From Akkermansiaceae bacterium (GTDB taxonomy: Bacteria; Verrucomicrobiota; Verrucomicrobiia; Verrucomicrobiales; Akkermansiaceae), in the NCBI GenBank assembly GCA_903909905.1, contig CAIVXP010000309.1:1-7465 (forward strand): 7,465 bases of DNA, given 5' to 3'. The position numbers and the translations under genes were made by a program. Below, piece after piece: positions 1 through 6,492 of this stretch. The notes under the pieces were generated by a model. It saw nothing but the letters and a program-made list of their open reading frames with translations, was not told the DNA's origin and made no database searches. Within the stretch, counting starts at the first letter, position 1. Each line of letters opens with the position of its first letter.

Positions 1-581
1 AACTTGTCGATGATCCCCAGAAAATCCGGCAGCGCGGCATCATCGATGCCATGGGCTTTTGCAAAGTCGACCCACGCCTTGCGATCCGACACGCGCACGA
101 CGAATTCACCGCGCTTGAAGCCAAACGCGAGCATCGTCTCGATCGACAGCGCGATCAATTCGGCATCTGCCTCGGGTCCGGCTTCGCCTAGGATATCGAC
201 CTTGAATTGATGAAACTCACGGCCGCGACCCTTTTGCGGTTTCTCGTAACGAAAGCACTGGCCGATCTCAAACCACTTGAGCGGCTTGGGGAAATGACGC
301 TGATGCTCGGCCGCGAGACGCGCCAGCGATGCAGTCACTTCCGGGCGTAGGGTCACATCGCGCCCGCCCTGATCCTCAAAGCGAAACAGTTGCGAGGAAA
401 GCTCACCGCCTGATTTTTTCAGATACAGCGCCGTGTCCTCGAGTACCGGCGTTTCGTATTCCACAAATCCCGAGCGCCGCGCAACCGCACGCCAGGTCTC
501 AAACAGGTAATTCCGGATCGCGCATTCACGGGGAATGAAATCGCGAAATCCGGGGAGTGCTTGAAACAACGGGCCAGCCAT
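1..581 (-). CDS. hisS: Histidyl-tRNA synthetase, N-terminal part (runs off left edge)
   Basis: This is a class II aminoacyl-tRNA synthetase, which would charge tRNA-His with histidine in the cytoplasm using ATP. Only the first 193 codons lie in the window; the family is usually about 420-430 residues, so the rest of the catalytic core and the anticodon-binding domain lie beyond position 1. Visible are the motif 1 region starting PGFRDFIPRE (residues 10-19), TLRPEVTASLARL (77-89) and motif 2, FRYEKPQKGRGREFHQ (110-125), with the conserved arginine at 111. HisZ, the catalytically inactive paralogue of histidine biosynthesis, is less likely because motif 2 is intact and typical of HisS. The ATG at 581-579 is chosen because the family signature begins about 10 residues after it. 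No Shine-Dalgarno is visible upstream. It lies 81 bp downstream of the DCC-family gene on the same strand, so co-transcription is possible. Confidence 0.93.
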   Translation of the reverse strand, partial: MAGPLFQALPGFRDFIPRECAIRNYLFETWRAVARRSGFVEYETPVLEDTALYLKKSGGELSSQLFRFEDQGGRDVTLRPEVTASLARLAAEHQRHFPKPLKWFEIGQCFRYEKPQKGRGREFHQFKVDILGEAGPEADAELIALSIETMLAFGFKRGEFVVRVSDRKAWVDFAKAHGIDDAALPDFLGIIDK

Positions 582-662
582 GGGAGGGCGGTGAGAATGC
601 ACGCCGAGAGCGGCAATTCAAGGCAGGATTGCTTCGCAGGCCGAACCCGACCGAGCCACAAT

Positions 663-1058
663 TCAATCCCGCGGCGGTTTTTTGCCCGAATCACTAACGC
701 CGCAGCTCCCACCACAACGCCACAGCGAGCGCCGATGACGCGACACCGCGCGATATCCCGCATCACGCCAAGTCCTTGGAATGAGCCGCAAAATCACCGC
801 CAAACGCCAAACCCCACCCAAAGCCCGAGCCAGCTCAAGGCAGGCTTCGCTCTCGGTGAAAATTTCATCACACCCATCCCTCACGACCACCATCGATCCT
901 CCATCCTTGCCAATTTCTGCTGAAAATCCGCGGTTTTGAGCCATTTCCCCTTGCAAGGGCAGGCATGAGATGCGCCCGCCATGGTCACGCTTCTCAATCC
1001 AAGCAATCAACGCCGAACAAAGCCCGCAGTCAGCATCGTAAAACAAGGTCCAGCGCAC
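663..1058 (-). CDS. DCC-family thiol-disulfide oxidoreductase-like protein (DUF393)
   Basis: This 131-residue protein opens with LFYDADCGLCSALI, matching the DxxCxxC signature at the N-terminus of the DCC (DUF393, YuxK-like) family. The cysteines are C11 and C14, preceded by D8 and D10. The C-terminal part, with LRLIPRTWRDAGYRAVSRHR, also fits the family, whose members end in a basic segment of the form YRxVARxR. Members are annotated as thiol-disulfide oxidoreductases from their CxxC motif, but a defined substrate is mostly lacking. No signal peptide is visible, so it is probably cytoplasmic. The start is GTG at 1058-1056; an in-frame TAG (1070-1068) lies four codons upstream, so no longer version from ATG, GTG or TTG is possible. 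No Shine-Dalgarno is apparent. It sits upstream of hisS and is divergent from radC. Confidence 0.8.
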   Translation of the reverse strand: MRWTLFYDADCGLCSALIAWIEKRDHGGRISCLPLQGEMAQNRGFSAEIGKDGGSMVVVRDGCDEIFTESEACLELARALGGVWRLAVILRLIPRTWRDAGYRAVSRHRRSLWRCGGSCGVSDSGKKPPRD

Positions 1059-1275
1059 GCCAGGAATCTAGCGCATCAAACTCGCAGCGCCAGAACCGAG
1101 CGATCATGAAGGCGGCTTTTGACCTCTGATTGTACTGATTGAACTGATTTTCTAGAGAATTGTTGATGCACCGCCATCCTCTCCCCATCTGTGAAATCAG
1201 CGAAATCAATTGCTCTAACAGAATTTCACCCACATTTCGATTTGCCTAAATCCATTGTCCTTGTATGTTGTTCAA
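1059..1275. other. Divergent intergenic region between the DCC-family gene and radC
   Basis: These 217 bp lie between two divergently oriented genes and should hold promoters for both, but I see no convincing -35/-10 pair on either strand. The region is more AT-rich than the flanking genes. It contains the inverted 9-bp-period repeat clusters described separately. A 67-codon reading frame on the minus strand here is not believed to be a gene: it has no recognisable protein features, carries the repeats, and runs into the 5' end of the DCC gene. Confidence 0.6.
1126..1208. repeat. Inverted clusters of 9-bp-spaced CTGATT elements
   Basis: Three copies of CTGATT start at 1126, 1135 and 1144, exactly 9 bp apart. 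After about 43 bp, the complementary orientation appears as GAAATCAG (1193-1200) and GAAATCA (1202-1208), again 9 bp apart. CTGATTTTC at 1144-1152 can pair imperfectly with GAAATCAG at 1193-1200, giving a hairpin-like arrangement around a central segment that includes a CTAG. The arrangement is read directly from the sequence. Its role is unknown; it could be a small dispersed intergenic repeat or a cluster of protein-binding sites. Confidence 0.65.
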
Positions 1276-2019
1276 ATGAACACATCAAAACTCTGTCGAA
1301 TTGCGGACCTCGAAGAGGGCCTCTACGGCACCCGCATCCAAGACATGCCCAATGGCGAGCGTCCGCGTGAAAAACTGGCCCATCTCGGACCCTCGGCCCT
1401 CGACAATGCCGAGCTGATGGCCCTCTTCATTTCCACTGGCATCCGCGGCCGCAGTGCAATCGAGATTGGTCGCACGCTGATCAGCAAATACGGCTCAATC
1501 GGCGCGCTCGGTAGCCTGCCGGTCAGCGAGCTCGCCAAGGAGCGAGGCCTCGGCCTTGCCAAGGCCTCGAAGCTCGCCGCCGCATTCGAGCTCGGCACCC
1601 GCGTCGCCCGCGAGCAGGTCCACGACCGACCCCTCGACAGCGCAGAAATTATCCACGACATCTTCGGACCACAGCTTCGCCACCTCAGCCAGGAGCAAGT
1701 CATCGTCGCCACCCTCGACAGCCGCCTACGCCACTCGGGAACTACCGTGGTTTCGATCGGTACCGTCGATCAATCCTCCGCCCACCCGCGTGAAATTTTG
1801 CGTCCTGTCATCACACGCGGTGCTTACGGATTCGTACTCGTTCACAATCATCCCTCCGGCGATCCCTCCCCCAGCCGCGCCGACGAGGAAGCGACCCACC
1901 GCATCATCGAGGCCTCCAAACTCATGCAGTTGCGCTTCTTCGACCATGTCATCATCGGCAAACCCTCGCCTGGCCGCACGCCCTACTACTCGTTTCGCGA
2001 AGCAGGCTTGATCCGCTGA
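1276..2019 (+). CDS. radC: RadC family protein (MPN/JAMM domain)
   Basis: This is a RadC/UPF0758 family protein of 247 residues (family usually about 225). The N-terminal part contains the family opening PNGERPREKL (about residues 25-34) and a helix-hairpin-helix-like stretch, LGLAKASKLAAAFELG, near 92-107. The C-terminal half is an MPN domain with a complete JAMM metal motif: E173 in PREIL, then H190 and H192 in HNHPSGD and D203. Such motifs bind zinc in isopeptidases, but no protease substrate is established for bacterial RadC. The historical DNA-repair assignment is doubtful, since the E. coli radC102 mutation proved to be an allele of recG. The first in-frame ATG (1276) is chosen. A TTG at 1255 would add 7 residues, and the ATG at 1348 would give a shorter protein closer to the usual length. 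None has a clear ribosome binding site. The AsmA-like gene follows after 44 bp and may be co-transcribed. Confidence 0.92.
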   Translation: MNTSKLCRIADLEEGLYGTRIQDMPNGERPREKLAHLGPSALDNAELMALFISTGIRGRSAIEIGRTLISKYGSIGALGSLPVSELAKERGLGLAKASKLAAAFELGTRVAREQVHDRPLDSAEIIHDIFGPQLRHLSQEQVIVATLDSRLRHSGTTVVSIGTVDQSSAHPREILRPVITRGAYGFVLVHNHPSGDPSPSRADEEATHRIIEASKLMQLRFFDHVIIGKPSPGRTPYYSFREAGLIR

Positions 2020-2063
2020 GTTGCATTCCATGCCCGGCGATCCTAGTCTCGCGAGCGCCCCAC

Positions 2064-4544
2064 ATGCATCGCCTCCACCTCAATAGGAACCTGCGCACCC
2101 TCGCGTTCCTTCTCATCCTCACCGCCGCGATCGCCGCGCCGGTCGGCTTTTGGTGGCTCAATCGCAGCGGTCTGCCCGAATCATGGCGCGCCACCATCGA
2201 AGGCGAAATCGCCAAACAAGGTGTCCACATTTCCATCGGCGCACTCTCCTACAACCCGTTCCGCGGCATCATTGCCGCAAAAGTGAAAGTCTTCGACGAC
2301 GCTTCGCGCAAAAAGGAAATCGCCAACCTCGAGCGCGTCATCATCGACCTCGATAAAACCAAACTCGCCCGCGGCGCAGTCGTGCTGGCAAAAATCGAAC
2401 TCAAGGACGCCGGACTCACCCTCTCCGTGAAACCGGAAGATCCAAACTCGGAGCTTCTCGAAATCCGCCACGCCAGCGGCACCCTCCTCATGCCCGGCGA
2501 GCGCCGATTGGAAATCCGCGACACCAAGGGCACGATCAGCGGTATCGAGGTCAGCCTCAACGCCCGCATAGTCGGCTACCTGCAGGACGTGTCAAAACCA
2601 CAAGATCAAGATCAACTCGGTCAACGCCGCGAGCTGATCGCCAAAATCATCAAACAACTCAACACCTGGCAATTCGATCCAGCCTCACCACCGCGACTCG
2701 GCATTGATCTCGAAGGCGACACCAACCGCCACGAATCGTTCCGCGCGAAATTAACACTCGACGCCGAGGGCATCGAAAAAAACCAACACGCGCTCAACAC
2801 GCTCAAGGCCGAAGCAGAACTCGCCGACAATCTTCTCACCATCACATCGCTCAAAGCCACCGACAAAGCCGGCGAACTCGACGCGCGCGCCGATTACGAT
2901 ATCGGAAAACGCCAGGGCCGCTTCGACCTGATTTCATCCGTCGAGATCCCATCGCTCTTGTCGGCATGGCTCAACATCAAACAGCCAAGCGCACTCAGCG
3001 TTGAAGGGCCCCAACAACTCGAAGCAAATTGCGAATTTCAACTCCAGCCCGATGGTCCGCCACTGATCAAAGCGACCGGCCGAGCCAGCCTGCAGTCGAT
3101 TGTTTTTCGCGACACCCGCTTCGACAGCTTCAGCGGCATCTTTGCCATGCAAGACCACAAATTTTTCCTCAAGGACATTCTCATCACTCGCCCCGACGGC
3201 AAGGCGAACGGAAAACTTCTCATCGAAGGCCCGCTCCGCCGCGTCGCGATCGAGTCGACCTTTCCCGCCAAAGTGTTTCACCCGTTTTTCATTGGTCAGC
3301 CACTGGAAAAAGTCATTGCGGATTTTTCCGAACGCAAGGGCGCGAAGTGCCATGTGGTCCTCGAAGGCACGAGCAGCGCGGAAGATCGCTTCGCATGGGA
3401 TTACATGGGCAGTGCATCGGTCGAGAACATGAACTACCGCGGAGTGCCGCTCGAAAGCGCTGCCTGCGACATGAGGGTGAATCATCACGAACTCGATTTC
3501 ACCAAGGGCAGGATTGTTTTCAATTACGACGACTACGCGCTGCGCAACGCCTTCAATGGCAAAAGCACCGGCACCGCCGAAATCGATCGCATCCGCTATG
3601 TTGGCGCAGAGAAAATGGTCGAGGTCGTCAATGTGCGCGGGCCCTTCTGGATTGCCCCGCTCATCCGCCTCTTCGCATCAAAGACCGCCGACGACCTCGA
3701 GGCCTATCGCTTTCACCAACCACCAAACATCCGCGGCTCCGGCAAGGTCGACGTCACACCCGCAGGCCGCACTTTCCTCGACATCGATTTCGATTCGGAC
3801 TCGGCCGCAAACTACATCTTCCTCGGCAAGGACATCACCCTCACCAAACCCTCCGCCACCATCGGCATCCGCAACCGCCGCGTGCTCATCGACAAGTTCA
3901 AGGCCGAGGCATTCAATGGCGAAATCAAGTCGCGATACGATTTCCTCGGCGACGGCAGGCTTGTCGGCGATATGAGCTGGTCCTCACTCTCTATCCCCGT
4001 GCTTTCCAATACCTACGGTTTCAACATGAAAGGCGGCGGTGAGGTCACCGGCCGCCTCGGATTCACGATGGCCAAAAGCGATGTCACCACCATGAACGGT
4101 GAGGGCCTCCTCGCGATGGAAAATACCGAGCTGTTTTCCGTGCCGATGTTCGGCCCGCTTAGCCCTGTCGTCAGCACCGTTCTCAACAACCGCAACGCAG
4201 GCTTCGAACACGCCGCCAACGCCTTCTGCAATTTCACCATCGGCAACGGCATCCTCAGCACGCGCGATTTCAGCACCTCTACCAAGTCACTGGCCTTCAC
4301 CGGCGATGGCTCGATCAACCTCGACACCCAAGATTTCGACATGACCATGCGCATGAATGCCCGCGGCCTACTCGGCATCATCACCCTTCCGCTCAAACCC
4401 TTTTACGGCATGTTTCAGTTCCGCGGATCCGGCCCACTCAAAAAACCAAACTGGGAAAGCGTAATGTTCTCACCCCCACCCGCCCCGGAGCCGATCGCCC
4501 CTGCAGCGCCCCCCAAAGCCCGCCAGAACAACCCAAATCCCTGA
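2064..4544 (+). CDS. AsmA-like membrane-anchored protein (C-terminal AsmA region)
   Basis: This is an 826-residue protein with a short basic N-terminus and one hydrophobic segment at about residues 12-33 (LAFLLILTAAIAAPVGFWW), which predicts an inner-membrane anchor with the bulk in the periplasm. The next section (about 38-125) has the AsmA-type pattern: a helix, then GVHISIGALSYNPFRGII and a repeated beta-strand pattern of layered amphipathic stretches. The last ~120 residues, including TGDGSINLDTQDFDMTMRM and a GSGPLKKPNWE ending, match the AsmA C-terminal region found in YhdP/TamB-type proteins. Those relatives form long beta-taco grooves and are implicated in moving phospholipids between the membranes; that role is inferred here. 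The extreme C-terminus is proline- and alanine-rich (PPPAPEPIAPAAPPK). The ATG at 2064 places the membrane segment correctly, and no other in-frame ATG precedes it in the gap after radC. Confidence 0.82.
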   Translation: MHRLHLNRNLRTLAFLLILTAAIAAPVGFWWLNRSGLPESWRATIEGEIAKQGVHISIGALSYNPFRGIIAAKVKVFDDASRKKEIANLERVIIDLDKTKLARGAVVLAKIELKDAGLTLSVKPEDPNSELLEIRHASGTLLMPGERRLEIRDTKGTISGIEVSLNARIVGYLQDVSKPQDQDQLGQRRELIAKIIKQLNTWQFDPASPPRLGIDLEGDTNRHESFRAKLTLDAEGIEKNQHALNTLKAEAELADNLLTITSLKATDKAGELDARADYDIGKRQGRFDLISSVEIPSLLSAWLNIKQPSALSVEGPQQLEANCEFQLQPDGPPLIKATGRASLQSIVFRDTRFDSFSGIFAMQDHKFFLKDILITRPDGKANGKLLIEGPLRRVAIESTFPAKVFHPFFIGQPLEKVIADFSERKGAKCHVVLEGTSSAEDRFAWDYMGSASVENMNYRGVPLESAACDMRVNHHELDFTKGRIVFNYDDYALRNAFNGKSTGTAEIDRIRYVGAEKMVEVVNVRGPFWIAPLIRLFASKTADDLEAYRFHQPPNIRGSGKVDVTPAGRTFLDIDFDSDSAANYIFLGKDITLTKPSATIGIRNRRVLIDKFKAEAFNGEIKSRYDFLGDGRLVGDMSWSSLSIPVLSNTYGFNMKGGGEVTGRLGFTMAKSDVTTMNGEGLLAMENTELFSVPMFGPLSPVVSTVLNNRNAGFEHAANAFCNFTIGNGILSTRDFSTSTKSLAFTGDGSINLDTQDFDMTMRMNARGLLGIITLPLKPFYGMFQFRGSGPLKKPNWESVMFSPPPAPEPIAPAAPPKARQNNPNP

Positions 4545-4550
4545 TAAACC

Positions 4551-4571
4551 TTTGCTTTTTTGAGCAAAAAG
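4551..4571 (+). other. AT-rich hairpin after the AsmA-like gene
   Basis: TTTGCT (4551-4556) and AGCAAA (4563-4568) can pair around a six-base loop, with an alternative pairing of CTTTTT (4555-4560) and AAAAAG (4566-4571). It starts 7 bp after the asmA-like stop codon. It is weak, AT-rich and not followed by a T-run, so it is not a convincing terminator, though it is the only candidate between this gene and the RRM gene. Confidence 0.25.
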
Positions 4572-4634
4572 AAACCTTGCAATCGGCTACTCGTCCCCTT
4601 AAAAAGTCGCTTGTTCAAGCTGCACCCTTGCAGT

Positions 4635-4697
4635 ATGAAGCGCTTCGTCTGGTCTCCAACGCCATGGTCTCAGGAAGTGATGTTAGTGATGGCGTGA
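4635..4697 (+). CDS. Possible 20-codon leader ORF
   Basis: An ATG at 4635 opens 20 codons ending in TGA at 4695-4697, 15 bp before the RRM start codon. The predicted peptide begins MKRFVWSPTPW and carries two tryptophans and three further methionines. There is no Shine-Dalgarno, and the ORF overlaps the GAAGCGCTTC palindrome. An ORF this short can easily arise by chance. If translated, it could couple to or regulate the RRM gene. Confidence 0.15.
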   Translation: MKRFVWSPTPWSQEVMLVMA

Positions 4698-4712
4698 CTA
4701 GAAAAAGACAAA

Positions 4713-5174
4713 ATGGACATCTATGTGGGCAACTTGCCCTACACCGCTACTGAAGAAGACGTCACCGGCCTCTTCGCCTCGCACGGGCCCGTCGAAAGGG
4801 TCAAGATCATCACGGACCGCGAAACCGGAAGATCCAAAGGATTCGCCTTTGTGACCCTTGGGGATCAAAGTCAACTCAATGCCGCGATCGAAGCCCTGAA
4901 TGGTTTCGAATATCAAGGCCGCGAACTCCGCGTGAACGCATCGGAACCGAAAGCACCCGGCTCGGGTGGTTTTGGTGGTGAGCGTCGCGGTGGTGGCGGT
5001 GGTGGCTACGGCGGCGAGCGTCGCGGTGGCGGCGGTGGCGGCGGCTACAAAGGCGGCGGTGGCGGTGGCTACAAAGGTGGTGGCGGCGGCTACGGCGGTG
5101 ATCGCCGTGGTGGCGGCGGTGGTGGTTACAAAGGCGGCGGCGGCTACAAAGGTGGCGGCGGCGGCGACTGGTAA
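4713..5174 (+). CDS. RNA-binding protein: one RRM plus glycine-rich tail
   Basis: This 153-residue protein has an RNA recognition motif at about residues 1-78 and a low-complexity tail from about 83 to 153. The RRM contains RNP2 as IYVGNL (3-8) and RNP1 as KGFAFVTL (42-49), with the aromatic positions Y4, F44 and F46 that stack on RNA bases. The tail is almost entirely glycine, interrupted by ERR/DRR and YK units, and ends in DW. This layout resembles the bacterial glycine-rich RRM proteins known from cyanobacteria, some of them cold-inducible, and plant glycine-rich RNA-binding proteins. Target RNAs are unknown. The ATG at 4713 places RNP2 at residue 3, as usual for such proteins. It is flanked by a structured leader and an intrinsic terminator, so it is probably a single-gene transcription unit. 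Confidence 0.93.
   Translation: MDIYVGNLPYTATEEDVTGLFASHGPVERVKIITDRETGRSKGFAFVTLGDQSQLNAAIEALNGFEYQGRELRVNASEPKAPGSGGFGGERRGGGGGGYGGERRGGGGGGGYKGGGGGGYKGGGGGYGGDRRGGGGGGYKGGGGYKGGGGGDW
4959..5168 (+). repeat. Imperfect tandem glycine-codon repeats in the RRM gene
   Basis: The last 70 codons are imperfect tandem units of GGC/GGT codons separated by TACAAAGG (Tyr-Lys-Gly), GAGCGTCGC or GATCGCCGT (acidic-Arg-Arg) blocks. The order is three ERR/DRR-type blocks mixed with YK-type blocks, with only YK units towards the end. Tracts like this can expand or contract by slippage, so the tail length may vary between strains. Confidence 0.75.
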
Positions 5175-5199
5175 TCCCTCACAACCCTGAATTTCACCC

Positions 5200-5236
5200 A
5201 ACACCCGGTTTCCCTCGAGGCAACCGGGTGTTTTTT
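5200..5236 (+). terminator. Rho-independent terminator of the RRM gene
   Basis: AACACCCGGTT (5200-5210) pairs perfectly over 11 bp with AACCGGGTGTT (5222-5232), followed by a run of T from 5231 to 5236. The loop contains the palindrome CCTCGAGG (5213-5220), which may extend the stem. It lies 25 bp after the RRM stop codon. On the opposite strand there is no T-run after the stem, so it should act mainly for the plus strand. Confidence 0.93.
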
Positions 5237-5321
5237 GTCATCATGTTAAACCCGATTTCGGATTTGAAATCTAAGCAGAGCGGATTTGAAAGCCGACATC
5301 GGATTTCGGGCTGATTTCAAG
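5237..5321. repeat. GATTT-rich spacer between convergent RRM and alr genes
   Basis: CGGATTTGAAA occurs twice, at 5259-5269 and 5281-5291, 22 bp apart. Related elements are CGATTTCGG (5253-5261), CGGATTTCGGG (5300-5310) and CTGATTTC (5311-5318). TTGAAATC (5265-5272) can pair with GATTTCAA (5313-5320), and CCGACATCGG (5293-5302) is a small dyad. The spacer may form a folded structure at the 3' end of the alr transcript, but it lacks a T-run in the minus direction and is not a typical terminator. CTGATTTC also occurs, as its complement, in the repeat upstream of radC. Confidence 0.5.
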
Positions 5322-6428
5322 CTAAACATAAACCCGCGTCACCCGTGTGGTGATGCCGGTGAAAATTTCCCAGGCGATCGTGCCTGCTTTTTCCGCCACG
5401 TCGACGACCGGGATATGCGAGCCAAAAAGCTCGACCTCATCGCCTTCCATCACATCCGGCGCGGCGCTTACATCGATCATGATCTGATCCATCGTCACTC
5501 TCCCGAGTACCGGGCAGCGCAGGCCACCGACATAAACCTCCGCACCTTTTCCCGACAAATGCCGCGGATAGCCATCGCCATAGCCGATCCCTACCGTCGC
5601 GACTCTGGTCGCCTTTGGCGTGACAAAATCCCGCCCATAAGAAATCCCATGCCCCGCCGGCAACCATCGCGCCAGTGTGACTCGTGACTTCAGGCTCATC
5701 ACGGTCGAGAGTTTCCCTTGGTGCTCGGCCAGCGGCGATGCGCCGTAAAGCATCAGCCCCGGGCGCGTGAGATTGCAAAGGTCGCCGTCATAACCGAGCA
5801 AGCCCGCGCTGTTGAGCAGATGACGCCACTTGAAACGACGTTCACCACCAAGCGATTCGATCAGATTTCGAAAATCCTCAATCTGCCGCCGCGTGAAAGC
5901 CTCGTCCTCATCAGCCGATGGCAAATGCGAGCCTATGCCCTCGATCTCCAGATGCTCCATTCGCTCCAGCACCGGCATTGTTTCAGAAAGTTCCTGAATC
6001 AAAAATCCACCACGCCCCATGCCGGAATCGATTGCCAGATGCACCTTCAGACGCCGACCTGCCGCAGCGGCGAGTTGATTGAAGTGATCGGCCTCCGCGA
6101 TGCTCGACAAACAGGGCGTCCAATTTTGCGCCACAATTTCCGCCCGCTCGGCATCCCATGTCGCACCCAGAAGATAAATTCGCGCATCGATGCCCGCATC
6201 GCGAATCCTTCGAGCCTCGCCGACATTTGCCACCCCCAGAAATGCCACCCCATCATCAGCAAAAACCTTGGCCACCTTTTCCAATCCATGACCATAAGCC
6301 GAAGCCTTCACCACAGCCATGACATCGGCCCCGCCACTCTCGCGCGCGACCGAAAGATTTCGCCGCAAGGCCGACAAATCAATCTCCGCCCATGCCCTCG
6401 GCGGTGAAACGGGAAACTCACTCTTCAC
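5322..6428 (-). CDS. alr: Alanine racemase
   Basis: This is a PLP-dependent, fold-type III alanine racemase of 368 residues, a normal family length. It would interconvert L- and D-alanine in the cytoplasm, supplying D-alanine for peptidoglycan. The PLP lysine is K41 in AVVKASAYGHG, where the usual asparagine after KA is serine. The second catalytic base is Y264 in HGISYGRDF. Also present are DSGMGRGGF with R139, the RPGLMLYG segment (222-229) and VTMDQIMIDVS with M313/D314. The start is GTG (6428-6426); an in-frame TAG lies three codons further upstream (6440-6438), so no longer ATG, GTG or TTG start exists. Upstream there is a GGGGG run about 4 bp away rather than a standard Shine-Dalgarno. 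The DUF2452 gene lies 64 bp upstream on the same strand with no terminator seen between them, so they may form an operon. Confidence 0.97.
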   Translation of the reverse strand: MKSEFPVSPPRAWAEIDLSALRRNLSVARESGGADVMAVVKASAYGHGLEKVAKVFADDGVAFLGVANVGEARRIRDAGIDARIYLLGATWDAERAEIVAQNWTPCLSSIAEADHFNQLAAAAGRRLKVHLAIDSGMGRGGFLIQELSETMPVLERMEHLEIEGIGSHLPSADEDEAFTRRQIEDFRNLIESLGGERRFKWRHLLNSAGLLGYDGDLCNLTRPGLMLYGASPLAEHQGKLSTVMSLKSRVTLARWLPAGHGISYGRDFVTPKATRVATVGIGYGDGYPRHLSGKGAEVYVGGLRCPVLGRVTMDQIMIDVSAAPDVMEGDEVELFGSHIPVVDVAEKAGTIAWEIFTGITTRVTRVYV

Positions 6429-6492
6429 GCCCCCAGCCTAACCGACCACCCGATGCTGGCAAGTTCATGCCCCGGAAATGCGGAGCAAAAAT

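Larger units (their letters stand above)
4545..4712 (+). promoter_or_regulatory. Structured leader and possible promoter of the RRM-protein gene
   Basis: The 168 bp before the RRM gene contain a possible promoter: TTGCAA (4577-4582), a 17-bp spacer, then TAAAAA (4600-4605). Just after it come three adjacent dyads: GCTTG-TT-CAAGC (4609-4620), CTGCA-CCCT-TGCAG (4620-4633) and the perfect palindrome GAAGCGCTTC (4637-4646). TGGTCTC occurs twice (4650-4656 and 4665-4671). No canonical Shine-Dalgarno precedes the ATG at 4713, only the purine stretch AGAAAAAGACAAA. If the promoter is right, the mRNA has a roughly 100-nt 5' leader, which could be regulatory. The elements are visible; the regulatory role is inference. 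Confidence 0.35.

Noticed and set aside
1..581. HisZ (ATP phosphoribosyltransferase regulatory subunit) instead of HisS
   Set aside because: Motif 2 is complete and of HisS type (FRYEKPQKGRGREFHQ), and no other his biosynthesis gene is nearby.
1126..1208. CRISPR-like array of short repeats
   Set aside because: The units are about 6-9 bp with no unique spacers of normal length, are in two orientations, and no cas gene is present.
1030..1233. Minus-strand 67-codon frame in the radC upstream spacer
   Set aside because: It overlaps the 5' end of the DCC gene and runs through the repeat clusters; no protein feature is recognisable.
3029..4042. Plus-strand reading frame of 337 codons within the AsmA-like gene
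   Set aside because: It is a +1-type shadow rich in Arg, His and Pro inside an intact gene that covers the whole interval, and the composition is not protein-like.
4551..4571. Strong terminator for the AsmA-like gene
   Set aside because: The stem is short and AT-rich and no T-run follows it, so it is listed only as a weak hairpin.
4698..5204. Minus-strand reading frame of 168 codons, Ala/Thr-rich
   Set aside because: It is the antisense image of the glycine codons of the RRM gene (GGC/GGT read as GCC/ACC), so its length and composition follow from that gene.
5718..6407. Plus-strand reading frame of 229 codons opposite alr
   Set aside because: It lies wholly antisense to a clear alanine racemase, has no recognisable motif, and long antisense frames are common in GC-rich DNA.
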